This document shows, piece after piece, positions 13,569 to 20,138 of a DNA stretch of 20,138 nucleotides. The notes beneath the pieces were generated by a model. It did not search any database, had not been told where the DNA came from, and saw only the letters and a program-made list of their open reading frames with translations. Within the stretch, counting starts at the first letter, position 1. The number at the start of each line of letters is the position of its first letter. This DNA is from BS750m-G62 sp046483505 (GTDB lineage Bacteria > Planctomycetota > Phycisphaerae > FEN-1346): assembly GCA_046483505.1 (NCBI GenBank), contig JAWODB010000225.1, forward strand, positions 1 to 20,138, written 5' to 3'. Both the position numbers and the translations under genes were made by a program.

Positions 13569-14405
13569 ATGCCCGACCTCCCTCTCGGTGCCGTCATCGC
13601 CTTCGATTTCGACAAGTGGCACGTGGACGAGGAAATCGAACTCGTCTGCGGCACGGGTGCGCGGCTCGTCCAGGTGTACCGGAACTGGCTGGCAGGGACG
13701 CCGGCCGCCCGCATTCGCCGCCGCCTGGAGGACGCCGGCCTCTCGGTCGACAGCCTGCACGGCTACATCGAACTGGAGATGCTGGAGGGCCCGGCCTTCG
13801 ACCTCTCCTCCCAGGACCCGTCGGTGCGGGAGGCCGCGCTGGAGATCGCCCGCCACGAGACGGGCTTCGCCCACGACCTCGGCTGCCGCGACGTCATCGT
13901 CCATCCTGTCGGGCCGGGCGAGACGCAGGACGACGCGTTCCGGCCGGACGCCCTGCGCGCCAGCGCCGCGGGCCTGGCGCGGCTCTCGGAGGCGGCCGAC
14001 GTCCGGTTCCTCATCGAGAACATGCCGCCGCCCATGTTCGGGCACGATGCCGCCCTGCTCCGGCAGATCGTCGAGGAGGTCGACAGCCCGCACCTGGGCC
14101 TGGCGTACGACGCGGGGCACGCCCACGTGGCCGGCCGGCCCGTGGCCGTCATCCGCGAGATGGGGCCCAGGCTGTGGGGCGTCCACCTGCACGACAACGC
14201 CGGCGACGAGGACGACCACCTCCTGCCGGGCATGGGCACCCTGCCCTTCGACGATGTGGCCGGGGCACTGGCCGAGGTCGGCTTCGCCGGCACGTTCATG
14301 CTCGAGATCTACCGCGACACGTGGGAAGTCCGCCGCGACCTGACGCCCGAACGGATGGCGTACATCGAGCACCTGCGCCGCGTGGCGTCGGGCAAGAACG
14401 GGTAA
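13569..14405 (+). CDS. Sugar-phosphate isomerase/epimerase (xylose-isomerase-like TIM barrel)
   Basis: 278 residues starting 2 bases after the mcsB stop, so almost certainly in the same operon. Family blocks run through the TIM barrel: LVQVYRNWLAG, a VDSLHGYIELEML strand, GCRDVIVHPVGPG, VRFLIENMPPP with a metal-binding Glu, LGLAYDAGHAHVAG with Asp and His ligands, WGVHLHDNAGDEDDHLLPGMGTLPFDDV, and a final Glu in FMLEIYRDTW. This is the IolE/YcjR/AP-endonuclease-2-like superfamily, which isomerises or epimerises sugars and inositols, often via divalent metal. The metal-ligand set favours an active enzyme; substrate cannot be read from sequence. A functional link to protein-arginine phosphorylation is not known. 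Confidence 0.85.
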   Translation: MPDLPLGAVIAFDFDKWHVDEEIELVCGTGARLVQVYRNWLAGTPAARIRRRLEDAGLSVDSLHGYIELEMLEGPAFDLSSQDPSVREAALEIARHETGFAHDLGCRDVIVHPVGPGETQDDAFRPDALRASAAGLARLSEAADVRFLIENMPPPMFGHDAALLRQIVEEVDSPHLGLAYDAGHAHVAGRPVAVIREMGPRLWGVHLHDNAGDEDDHLLPGMGTLPFDDVAGALAEVGFAGTFMLEIYRDTWEVRRDLTPERMAYIEHLRRVASGKNG

Positions 14406-14429
14406 CCGGGCATCCGGCCAAGGTCGTCT

Positions 14430-14505
14430 GCGCGGTGGGGCTCCGTACCCACCGCGGACGTATGACAATGCCCTGCGCGCGGCGGGCCAGGAGCCCCGCC
14501 GCGCG
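14430..14505. repeat. Inverted doublet of 10-8-10 hairpins, copy III
   Basis: CGCGGTGGG, loop GCTCCGTA, CCCACCGCG (14431-14456), then 19 bases later an 11-bp stem CGCGCGGCGGG, loop CCAGGAGC, CCCGCCGCGCG (14476-14505). The loops again read in opposite directions. It lies between the isomerase gene and the convergent DUF523-DUF1722 gene. Confidence 0.75.
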
Positions 14506-14532
14506 GGATGGTCCCCATCCCCGCTCATGCAT

Positions 14533-14564
14533 CATTCAGCATTGAGCATTCCCCGTTCATCATT
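14533..14564. repeat. 7-nt-phased CATT tract
   Basis: CATT occurs at 14533, 14540, 14547 and 14561; the slot at 14554 reads CGTT. The 7-base phase matches the tract at 10464-10488. It lies 14 bases past the stop of the DUF523-DUF1722 gene. Confidence 0.55.
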
Positions 14565-14577
14565 GCTGTTTCGCCGT

Positions 14578-15546
14578 TCACCCGCCACGGCCTTTGCCCG
14601 AGTCCGTAATCTCCACCAGCGCCTCCGGGTACGGCGCCAGGTACGTCTGGCCCATCAGGTACGGCTGCTCGAACCGGACGGCCCAGGACCGGACGAGCGT
14701 CGTCAGGACGCTGAGCGGCACCTTGCCCTCGCGGTACCGCTGGAGGTGGTCGAGGAAGAAGGCCTTCTCGTCGGCCCCCAGCCCCTCTCCCACGTGCCCC
14801 AGGGCGTGCATCAGGACGTTGATCATGCTCGTAAACCGCGGCGGGCGGGCCAGCGCCTTCGACAGCCCGTCCCCGTACGCCGCGAAGACCTCCTCCGGCG
14901 GCTTCTGCTCGTGATTCGCAACGATGCGGCCCATGGCCCGCAACTGCGTCTGGTGGTAGCCCATCAGGAGACCCTTGTTGCGGGCATGAAAGTCCACGAG
15001 GTCGCGCATTTTGCCGCCGGCCGCCACCTCGCGGAACGCGGCCAAGGTGAACAGTTTCGTCAGGAAGTGCTCGCGGATACGGAAGTTGTTGAGGCGTCCC
15101 TCGTCCTCGACGGCGAGTCGGCCGAACCGCTCGAGCACCGCCCCGCCGAAGAACCCCTCGCCGCGGGCGTGCGGCTGCTTGCCCTCCGGACCCCCGTAGA
15201 TCTTCACGTCCTTGATGCCGCACGAGGGCGACCGGCTCTTCAGCAGGAAGCCGTCCACACGGCCCACGGCGTCGAGCGTGCGGCCGGCGTAGGCGCGCAT
15301 CGCGCCCGAGACGTCGCGGCCCGTCGCCGGCTGGACCAGGTGCCGCTCGCCGTCGCGCTCCACCACGCGAATCGGGTCGCGCGGGCACCCCAGACCGATC
15401 TCCACCTCCGGGCACACCGGGCAGAACGTCACGTGCCCGTGCAGGCGCTTCACGAACGCATCGGAGATCGTCGCGCCGTTCCAGCGGCACGCGGCAAAGC
15501 CCAGGCACCTGCTGACGACGACGCGCGGTCGGGCGAACTCCGGCAT
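14578..15546 (-). CDS. DUF523-DUF1722 protein, RudS-like tRNA 4-thiouridine desulfidase candidate
   Basis: 322 residues from the ATG at 15546 (AAGGA 8 bases upstream). Residues 1-150 are DUF523: VVVSRCLGFAACRWNG, FCPVCPEVEIGLGCPRDPIRVV and KSRSPSCGIKDVKIYG. Cys14, Cys45 and Cys109 occupy the three conserved positions that hold the [4Fe-4S] cluster in TudS-type thiouracil desulfidases. Residues 165-315 are DUF1722/YbgA: RIREHFLTKLFTLAAFRE, LVDFHARNKGLLMGYHQTQLRAMGRIVA, TSMINVLMHALGHVGEGL and LLVRSWAVRFEQPYLMGQTYLAPYP-like blocks. The same two-domain order is found in RudS, which removes sulfur from 4-thiouridine in tRNA; assignment here is inferred from that architecture. Extra cysteines (20, 42, 54) are unexplained. 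It is last in a minus-strand run, 61 bases after the SagB-like gene. Confidence 0.85.
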   Translation of the reverse strand: MPEFARPRVVVSRCLGFAACRWNGATISDAFVKRLHGHVTFCPVCPEVEIGLGCPRDPIRVVERDGERHLVQPATGRDVSGAMRAYAGRTLDAVGRVDGFLLKSRSPSCGIKDVKIYGGPEGKQPHARGEGFFGGAVLERFGRLAVEDEGRLNNFRIREHFLTKLFTLAAFREVAAGGKMRDLVDFHARNKGLLMGYHQTQLRAMGRIVANHEQKPPEEVFAAYGDGLSKALARPPRFTSMINVLMHALGHVGEGLGADEKAFFLDHLQRYREGKVPLSVLTTLVRSWAVRFEQPYLMGQTYLAPYPEALVEITDSGKGRGG

Positions 15547-15607
15547 GGGTCGTGTCCTTGCCGATGGGCCACGGGCGCATCGCGCCACGCGGCGCGGCCG
15601 CCGCGGC

Positions 15608-16339
15608 TCAGGCCTTCGGCCTCCCGACGCACGCGGCGTACAGGACGCTCTCCTCCTCGCCGTCCACGCCCACGAGCGCGTTCATCGCGTCGTCCAGGAA
15701 CGCCCCGATCATGCACGTGCCGAGGCCGAGCGCCTCGACCGCCAGGTGCAGGTTCTCGGCCGCGTGGCCGGCGTCCAGGTAGGCGTACCGCAGGGCCCGG
15801 TCGCCGTACTTCTGGGCGCTGCGTCCCCAGAGGGCGGACCAGATGAACGTGACGGCCGCCCGGGCGACCATCTCCTGGCCGAGGCACGCCGCCGCCGCGG
15901 CCGCCGCCACGTCGCCGCGCGGCTCGACGAGGGCGATGCGTTCCTCCGGCAGTTCCCAGTGGTAAACGCCCGGCGCGAGGCCATCCACGCGGGCCGCCGC
16001 CACGTACGTCTCCAGCGGATAGAGCGCCCCCGCCGACGGGGCCGTCCGCAGCGGCCGGTGCCCCGGCTGCGTGATGCCCTGGGCCGCCCACAGGAGCAGC
16101 ATGAGCGCCTCCTGGGTGAGCGGGTCCTCCGTGAACCGCCGCCGGCTCCGGCGGGAGCGCAGACATTCCCAGAGGTCGGCTTGCGGCAGCGTTTCCGGCC
16201 GGTCCAGGGCAACGAGGGTCGCCCCGCTCTCCGCGTATGACTTGTACGGCCCGACGCGGCGCTGCCAGTGGGGGTCGCCGGCGGGCATGGCCCCGCGCCG
16301 GTAGGCCGTCCCGTTCTGGTAATCATGGAGCAGGGTCAT
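15608..16339 (-). CDS. SagB/ThcOx-type FMN-dependent oxidoreductase (nitroreductase superfamily)
   Basis: 243 residues from the ATG at 16339, with GGGAGG 7 bases upstream and a 4-base ATGA overlap with the preceding substrate-binding-protein gene. An N-terminal extension (LHDYQNGTAYRRG ... PHWQRRVGPYKSY) typical of SagB-type proteins precedes the nitroreductase fold. FMN-contact blocks are WECLRSRRSRRRFTEDPLTQEAL, LLLWAAQGITQ, RTAPSAGALYPLETYVAAARVDGLAPGVYHW, AAVTFIWSALWG and RYAYLDAGHAAENLHLAVEALGLGTCMIGAFLDD. In RiPP clusters SagB relatives oxidise azolines to azoles, but no YcaO cyclodehydratase or precursor peptide is visible here. It is more likely a stand-alone flavin oxidoreductase of unknown substrate. 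Confidence 0.88.
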   Translation of the reverse strand: MTLLHDYQNGTAYRRGAMPAGDPHWQRRVGPYKSYAESGATLVALDRPETLPQADLWECLRSRRSRRRFTEDPLTQEALMLLLWAAQGITQPGHRPLRTAPSAGALYPLETYVAAARVDGLAPGVYHWELPEERIALVEPRGDVAAAAAAACLGQEMVARAAVTFIWSALWGRSAQKYGDRALRYAYLDAGHAAENLHLAVEALGLGTCMIGAFLDDAMNALVGVDGEEESVLYAACVGRPKA

Positions 16340-18081
16340 CGGCGTTCCTCCCGCCCCCCATCCTCGCGGACGCGACGGATGAGCCTCATCGCCCACGCCC
16401 CGTAGCGGCCCGCGGCGGCGTTCGCAACGGCGGCCGCGCGAGCCGTTCCGCCGCCACTACCGGGCGTCGGCGCGTCGCTCCACCGCAGGCGTGCGAAGTC
16501 GATGCGGTTCAGCAGGTTGGGCGTCACGCCCTCCAGCCCCGGCCGGACGAGAAACGCCGCCGTGTAGTAGTAGATCGGCATGATGGGCACCTCGTCCAGC
16601 AGGAGGCGCTCGGCGTCTCGCAGGACGGCCATGCGGCGCTCGGGGTCCGTCTCGCGGGCGGCCTCGGCGATGAGCCGGTCGTACGCGGCGTTCGACCAGC
16701 CGGTCTCGTTGTTCCCGCCGCCGGTCACGAACATATCGAGGAACGTGTTCGGGTCGACGTAATCGCCGTACCAGCCGCCCCGGGCGATCTGGTACTCCAG
16801 CCGGTGGACCTTGTCGAGAAAGACCTTCCATTCGACCTTCTCGATACGGACGTCGAGGCCCAGGTGCGTGCGCCACTGCTGCTGGACGACCTCGGCCAGC
16901 GGCACGTGGTCGAACCCCTTGTTGACGAGGATCGCCAGTTCCCCGAGGCCCCGGCCGCCCGGGTGGCCCGCCTCGGCCAGGAGGCGGCGGGCCTCGTCCA
17001 CGTCTTCGGGGACGCCCTCGGCGGGCTCGTACCCCGTCATACCGGGCGGCACGAAGGCGCGGGCGGGCTTCTGGCCGCCGCGGGCCGCCCGGTCGATGAT
17101 CTCGCGCCGGTCGATGGCCAGCACCAGCGCCCGCCGCACACGCCGGTCCGTCAGCGGCTCCATCGTGCAGTTGAGGCGGTAGAAGTAGGTGGCCAGGCGG
17201 GCCCCGTACAGCACGTCCTGCCGCCGGCCCGCCTGCTGGGCCTGGAGCAGCGGCAGGATGGCCAGGTTCGGCACCACCGTCGTCAGGTCCACCGCCCCGG
17301 TCTCGTAGGCCAGCAAGGCCGTGTTCGGATGCTCGAAGACGCGCGATTCGATCCGCGCGAGCGCCACCGCATCCGCATTCCAGTAATGCGGATTCTTCTC
17401 CCACCGCATGCGGCTGCGGAACGCCCACGACGTCAGCCGGTACGCCCCGTTCGAGACGATGTTGCCCGGGAACGTCCACCGCTCGCCGTGCGCCTCGACG
17501 GCCTCGCGCGGCACGGGCAGGTAGGTGTGGAAGGCCACCAGGTCCAGGAAGTACGCGCACGGCCGCTCCAGTTCAACCACGAGCCGGTGAGGACCTTCCA
17601 CGCGGACGCCGACGGTGGACCAGTCGGCCGTCGTCTCCTCATCCAGGCCCGCCTGGAGGTAGGCCTCGGCCCCGCGAATGGGGTAGAGCATGTAGGCGTA
17701 CTCGGCGGCGGTGTCGGGCGTCAGGACGCGGCGCCAGGAATACGCGAAGTCGTCGGCCGTCACGGGCCGGCCGTTGCTCCACGTCGCGTCCGGCCGCAGG
17801 TGGAAGGTGTACGTGAGGCCGTCGTCGGACACGTCCCACCGCTCGGCCACGCCGGGCCGGGGGCGGAGGTCGACGGCGTCCAGGACGGTCAGGCCTTCGA
17901 AGAGGGCGGCGGCGACCCGGCCGTCGTTCAGGGCGGTCATGTTGCCGGGGTCGAGGGTGGTGACTTCGCCGCCCGCCGTCCAGACGAGGTCGGCCGGCGG
18001 GCCTCCCGAACCGTGCGCGATGAGCGCGGCCACGACGACGGCGCCGGCGGCCAGAGCGAGCGATGCCAGGAGCGTGCGCAT
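16336..18081 (-). CDS. Oligopeptide-type ABC transporter substrate-binding protein (SBP_bac_5)
   Basis: 581 residues. Residues 1-24 are a signal peptide or membrane anchor (LLASLALAAGAVVVAALIA) with no lipobox Cys, unlike most OppA lipoproteins. The family-5 fold follows: EVTTLDPGNMTALNDGRVAAALFEGLTVLD, the signature LTYTFHLRPDATWSNGRPVTADDFAYSWRRVL near 90-120, VSNGAYRLTSW, RRALVLAIDRREI, and IARGGWYGDYVDPNTFLDMFVTGGGNNETGWSN. Such proteins bind peptides or other small solutes in the periplasm for an Opp/Dpp permease. No permease or ATPase gene is beside it. The extra C-terminus after about 545 (Gly/Ala-rich, then RYGAWAMRLIRRVREDGGREERR) is not part of the fold. It is coupled to the SagB-like gene by an ATGA overlap. 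Confidence 0.92.
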   Translation of the reverse strand: MRTLLASLALAAGAVVVAALIAHGSGGPPADLVWTAGGEVTTLDPGNMTALNDGRVAAALFEGLTVLDAVDLRPRPGVAERWDVSDDGLTYTFHLRPDATWSNGRPVTADDFAYSWRRVLTPDTAAEYAYMLYPIRGAEAYLQAGLDEETTADWSTVGVRVEGPHRLVVELERPCAYFLDLVAFHTYLPVPREAVEAHGERWTFPGNIVSNGAYRLTSWAFRSRMRWEKNPHYWNADAVALARIESRVFEHPNTALLAYETGAVDLTTVVPNLAILPLLQAQQAGRRQDVLYGARLATYFYRLNCTMEPLTDRRVRRALVLAIDRREIIDRAARGGQKPARAFVPPGMTGYEPAEGVPEDVDEARRLLAEAGHPGGRGLGELAILVNKGFDHVPLAEVVQQQWRTHLGLDVRIEKVEWKVFLDKVHRLEYQIARGGWYGDYVDPNTFLDMFVTGGGNNETGWSNAAYDRLIAEAARETDPERRMAVLRDAERLLLDEVPIMPIYYYTAAFLVRPGLEGVTPNLLNRIDFARLRWSDAPTPGSGGGTARAAAVANAAAGRYGAWAMRLIRRVREDGGREERR

Positions 18082-18128
18082 GGGGGTCCGTCCGGGGAAG
18101 CCGGCCCGCCTGCGATCGTCGGCGGCGA

Positions 18129-18147
18129 GGCGGCCCGCTGGGCCGCC
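18129..18147 (-). terminator. GC-rich hairpin between two minus-strand genes
   Basis: GGCGGCCC and GGGCCGCC form a perfect 8-bp stem around the triloop GCT, in the 84-bp gap between the exported helical protein and the substrate-binding protein. There is no T-run on the downstream side, so partial termination or transcript stabilisation is as likely as full termination. Confidence 0.4.
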
Positions 18148-18165
18148 CGTCCCCCTCGGAACGGA

Positions 18166-19260
18166 TCAGGCGCCGGCGTTTCCGGCGGCTTCGCCGGCTC
18201 CGGAGGCGCCACCGGCTTCGCCGCCGCCACCCGCCTGCCGCGCCTTCACCGCCTCTTCGACCTCGGCGGGCATCTTCGGACGCGCGTCGATTCGCTTCGT
18301 GCGGGCCAACCGTTCCACCCACTCCAGCAGCGCCAGTTGCTGAAGGGGCAGCGGCTCGGTCGACTCGAACCCCACGTCCTCGCCGGTCACCTTCTCGAGC
18401 GAGGCGTTCAGTTCGGCCATGACCCGGCCGTAGCCCGCCGGCGGCGGCGCATCGGGAACCCGCGGCGGCGGCATGATGTGCGTGCAGAGCGTCGCGTACG
18501 CCAGCAGCAGGCGTTTCTTCGCCTCCGGCCGCACCTCGCGGGAGTAGGCGCGTTCCAGCGATCCGATTACGTCCGACACCATCTTCTGCACCAGCGGGTC
18601 GGACATGTCCAGGTCGCCGGCCTTGGCGATGAGGCCGTCGGCCAGCACGTCGTGGGCCTGCTCGTGGTCGAACGTGCCCAGCGCCTCGAACAGCGGCATG
18701 AGCACCATAACGGGCTGCGGCTTCTGGAGCGCCTTCTCGATGGAGACGGCGATCTCGCGTTCCAGGCTCGGCACGACCCGCTGCACGATCTTCGGGGCCA
18801 GCGTGGCCAGCCCCTTGGCCGCCCAGTACCGCGACGCCGGGTACGGGTCCCCGACCAGGGCCTGCTGGAGCATCGGGGCGGCGTCGAGCACCTGGAGCCC
18901 CGCCACGATCATCACCACGTTGACGCGGGCGGGCTGGCTGACGGCCTGGTCGCCCGTCTCCTTGAGCACCGCCAGCATCTCCTGGGCGAACGCCTGGCGA
19001 TAGGGCCCCGTCCGGCCCTCGGCGTCCTGGACCTCCGCCAGGAGGTTAGTGCGGGCGGCGACCATGCCCCGCCGGTCGGGGTCCGTGTTCGTCAACATCG
19101 CCCGGACGGTCTGCTGGATGTAGGTGCGGATGCGGCCGCGGTCGCTCTCCGTCAGGCTGGCCTTCTGCCGGATCTCCCCCAGATCCGGCGCCACCTGAGC
19201 CACGGCGAGCGCCGGCAGGACCAGGAGTGCGAGGACCGACACCTCGACCGATCGCGTCAT
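18166..19260 (-). CDS. Exported alpha-helical protein of unknown function
   Basis: 364 residues from the ATG at 19260, with AAGGAG 6 bases upstream. Residues 1-22 form a signal peptide (SVLALLVLPALAVA, cleaved after AVA before Q). The mature protein is helix after helix, with repeated patterns of about 35-40 residues such as PARVNVVMIVAGLQVLDAAPMLQQALVGDPYPASRYWAAKGLATLAP and MVLMPLFEALGTFDHEQAHDVLADGLIAKAG. This resembles HEAT/ARM-type repeats. A Pro-rich stretch and another helical block precede a Gly/Ala tail (GGGGEAGGASGAGEA). No catalytic motif is visible. It is probably a periplasmic scaffold. The frame runs on upstream to 19989, but that part is repeat-derived and is not included. Confidence 0.8.
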   Translation of the reverse strand: MTRSVEVSVLALLVLPALAVAQVAPDLGEIRQKASLTESDRGRIRTYIQQTVRAMLTNTDPDRRGMVAARTNLLAEVQDAEGRTGPYRQAFAQEMLAVLKETGDQAVSQPARVNVVMIVAGLQVLDAAPMLQQALVGDPYPASRYWAAKGLATLAPKIVQRVVPSLEREIAVSIEKALQKPQPVMVLMPLFEALGTFDHEQAHDVLADGLIAKAGDLDMSDPLVQKMVSDVIGSLERAYSREVRPEAKKRLLLAYATLCTHIMPPPRVPDAPPPAGYGRVMAELNASLEKVTGEDVGFESTEPLPLQQLALLEWVERLARTKRIDARPKMPAEVEEAVKARQAGGGGEAGGASGAGEAAGNAGA

Positions 19261-19371
19261 GGAGGACTCCTTCTTGCAGGGGGTGCCGTCCAGCCGCCAG
19301 GCATCGGATCCACCCTCGGCCCCCGTCGGCGTCGCCTCGGCCCTGCCCACGCCCCTGCGTCTAGCCTTCGT

Positions 19372-19400
19372 AACGTAGCCCTTGCGCCCATACGTGTCAA
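19372..19400 (-). promoter_or_regulatory. Probable promoter of the exported helical protein
   Basis: A perfect TTGACA (19395-19400, minus strand) is followed after exactly 17 bases by TACGTT (19372-19377), which matches the -10 at 3 of 6 positions. The leader would be about 105 bases. Confidence 0.4.
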
Positions 19401-19460
19401 GCGTTTTGCCAAGGGAGCCGCACGCGGCGGGTAAGACAAACCGGTGGCACCGGTCTGCCC

Positions 19461-19588
19461 TGTCATTCCGAGCGAGCGCAGCGAGCCGAGGAATCTCGTC
19501 GTTGGGCCCAACAGCGAGATTTCCTGCGGGCACTCGGGATACAGCGCTCCCTTCGCCCTTGCTCGGCAAGGGCTCGGTCGAAATGACA
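19461..19588. repeat. 128-bp MITE-like element with terminal inverted repeats
   Basis: TGTCATT at 19461 is mirrored by AATGACA at 19582-19588, and the inner flanks (TCCGAGC and GCTCGGTCGA) are imperfect complements. Inside lies a strong nested palindrome: AATCTCG, then TTGGGCCCAA, then CGAGATT, plus CCCTTGCTCGGCAAGGG. The left end (CATTCCGAGCGAGCGCAGCG) resembles a dispersed repeat seen in many environmental bacterial genomes. No transposase gene is present, so it would be non-autonomous. Confidence 0.65.
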
Positions 19589-19820
19589 CCTGAGCCTGCC
19601 GGCACTATCTTGGCGGGCACCCCAGACTCGCCGCTCAGAACGCCGCCTGCACCCGCACGGCCCGTGTTCTCGGCGGCGGACGGTGACTCACCGGCCCGCA
19701 CCACCGCCGCGAGCAGCAACACCCTCACCAGCCCAAAGTCCGGTCGCCTCACCGCGTCTCCCCTGACACGCGTCATCCCGAAACGGGCAGCGTCAGGCCC
19801 GTCGCGCCCTGCGTGACGAA

Positions 19821-19970
19821 GCGCGGCGGGGCTCCGTACCCGCCGCGCGGAACGTGCCACGGCCGGTCTTGTCCGGCCGTGCATCCCGCCGGTCAAAGAA
19901 CACGGCGGGACAAGGCCCGCCGTGGCACAGCCGGCGAATGCTGACACGCGGGTACGGAGACCCGCCGCGC
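19821..19970. repeat. Nested hairpin doublet, copy IV: outer 10-8-10 pair around an inner 9-6-9 pair
   Basis: Outer left hairpin: GCGCGGCGGG, GCTCCGTA, CCCGCCGCGC (19821-19848). Outer right: GCGGG, TACGGAGA, CCCGCCGCGC (about 19946-19970), with a shortened left arm. Between them sit two 9-bp hairpins with 6-nt loops: CACGGCCGG-TCTTGT-CCGGCCGTG (19858-19881) and CACGGCGGG-ACAAGG-CCCGCCGTG (19901-19924), whose loops are near reverse complements. GTGCCACGGC (19854-19863) also pairs with GCCGTGGCAC (19919-19928), closing the inner block. Confidence 0.75.
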
Positions 19971-20019
19971 TCCCCATTTTCTGACCCACCCCGCGGAATG
20001 CTCTTGTCGCGTTGTTCCG

Positions 20020-20138
20020 CTATCCGCCCAACCCCAGAAGCGTCCCGCCCTGGTACACGATGACCGCCGCCGCGTACGCCATCGCCGTCAGCATGGTCCA
20101 CTGGAGGACGACCCACTTCCACGAGCCGGACTCGCGCC
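20020..20138 (-). CDS. feoB: C-terminal end of ferrous iron transporter FeoB (5' end outside the window)
   Basis: The frame is open to the right edge and ends with TAG at 20020-20022, leaving 38 complete codons. The translation reads RESGSWKWVVLQWTMLTAMA followed by YAAAVIVYQGGTLLG. This is the last transmembrane helix of FeoB, where SWKW, the TxxAY turn and the VYQGG end are characteristic of the family. FeoB is a G-protein-coupled inner-membrane Fe(II) permease. The fragment is too short to judge subfamily or integrity. Confidence 0.72.
   Translation of the reverse strand, partial: RESGSWKWVVLQWTMLTAMAYAAAVIVYQGGTLLGLGG

Larger units (their letters stand above)
19261..20019. other. Gene-free repeat-rich stretch
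   Basis: 759 bases without a credible gene between the exported helical protein and feoB. It holds a promoter (19372-19400), a 128-bp MITE-like element (19461-19588), and a nested hairpin doublet (19821-19970). Open frames here run through the repeats and show no protein-like conservation pattern. A frame at about 19595-19776 (minus) begins with a signal-peptide-like stretch (LVRVLLLAAVVRAG) and could be the remnant of a small exported protein cut by the MITE-like element, but support is weak. Confidence 0.6.

Noticed and set aside
15608..18081. RiPP (azole-peptide) biosynthesis cluster suggested by the SagB-like gene
   Set aside because: No YcaO cyclodehydratase, partner protein or precursor peptide is visible within the window, so only the weaker association is reported.
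16237..19434. A 1065-codon open frame on the plus strand
   Set aside because: It is the antisense shadow of the substrate-binding-protein and exported-helical-protein genes; GC-rich third positions keep the opposite strand open. Its translation is low-complexity, with no domain.
19382..19816. A 144-codon plus-strand frame in the gene-free stretch
   Set aside because: It is built across repeat DNA, has no ribosome binding site, and its composition does not look like protein.
19821..19970. CRISPR array
   Set aside because: Repeats are self-complementary hairpins in opposite orientations with unequal spacers, not regular direct repeats.
19261..19989. Upstream extension of the exported helical protein frame by about 240 codons
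   Set aside because: It runs through the MITE-like element and hairpins, and the real start has both a Shine-Dalgarno and a signal peptide.

Overview
The window is a GC-rich (about 70% by eye) bacterial chromosome segment, most likely from a Planctomycetota or related PVC-group genome. This rests on a McsA/McsB arginine-kinase pair in a bacterium that clearly makes lipoproteins and exported proteins, a hexulose-phosphate-synthase/RraA fusion, and many short hairpin repeats between genes. The phylum is inferred from style and gene content, not from a marker gene. No rRNA, tRNA, CRISPR array, integrase or transposase gene is visible.

Layout. (1) 1-3777, plus strand: tail of a Pro/Ala/Glu-rich protein, a REC-like/GAF/degenerate-GGDEF protein coupled to it, then a GH15 glucoamylase-type glycosidase. 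(2) 3859-5132: a DUF4410-type lipoprotein (minus) and an S4-less TlyA-type rRNA methyltransferase (plus), diverging from back-to-back promoters. (3) 5270-8059, minus: a compact rluB-thiC-tlpA-like run with a 134-bp rluB/thiC overlap and an ATGA thiC/tlpA overlap. (4) 8339-10286: an exported nucleoside-hydrolase-like protein, a small conserved hypothetical (minus) and queD, the last two diverging from opposed promoters. (5) 10584-14405, plus: the HPS-RraA fusion, then a well-formed promoter driving mcsA-mcsB and a sugar-phosphate isomerase/epimerase. (6) 14578-19260, minus: an exported helical protein, an oligopeptide-type solute-binding protein overlapping a SagB-type oxidoreductase by ATGA, and a DUF523-DUF1722 protein resembling RudS tRNA-4-thiouridine desulfidases. 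(7) 19261-20019: a 759-bp gene-free, repeat-filled stretch. (8) the last 119 bases hold the C-terminus of a FeoB ferrous-iron permease on the minus strand.

The least explained content lies between genes. A hairpin family with a 10-bp stem and an 8-nt loop (arms close to GCGCGGYGGG and CCCRCCGCGC) occurs eight times, always as two neighbouring hairpins. In three of the four pairs the loop sequences show that the two hairpins face each other. This resembles REP/BIME doublets, which RAYT transposases mobilise in other bacteria. One doublet encloses a second inverted pair of a different 9-6-9 hairpin, and another carries a foreign dispersed repeat in its loop. Other repeat types are 7-nt-phased tracts (CATTNNN and TTCAANN), an inverted pair of CCCTCTCCC hairpins, and a 128-bp MITE-like element. 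RNA and protein quality-control functions (TlyA, RluB, QueD, RudS-like, McsAB) are unusually frequent among the genes, but they do not form one operon.
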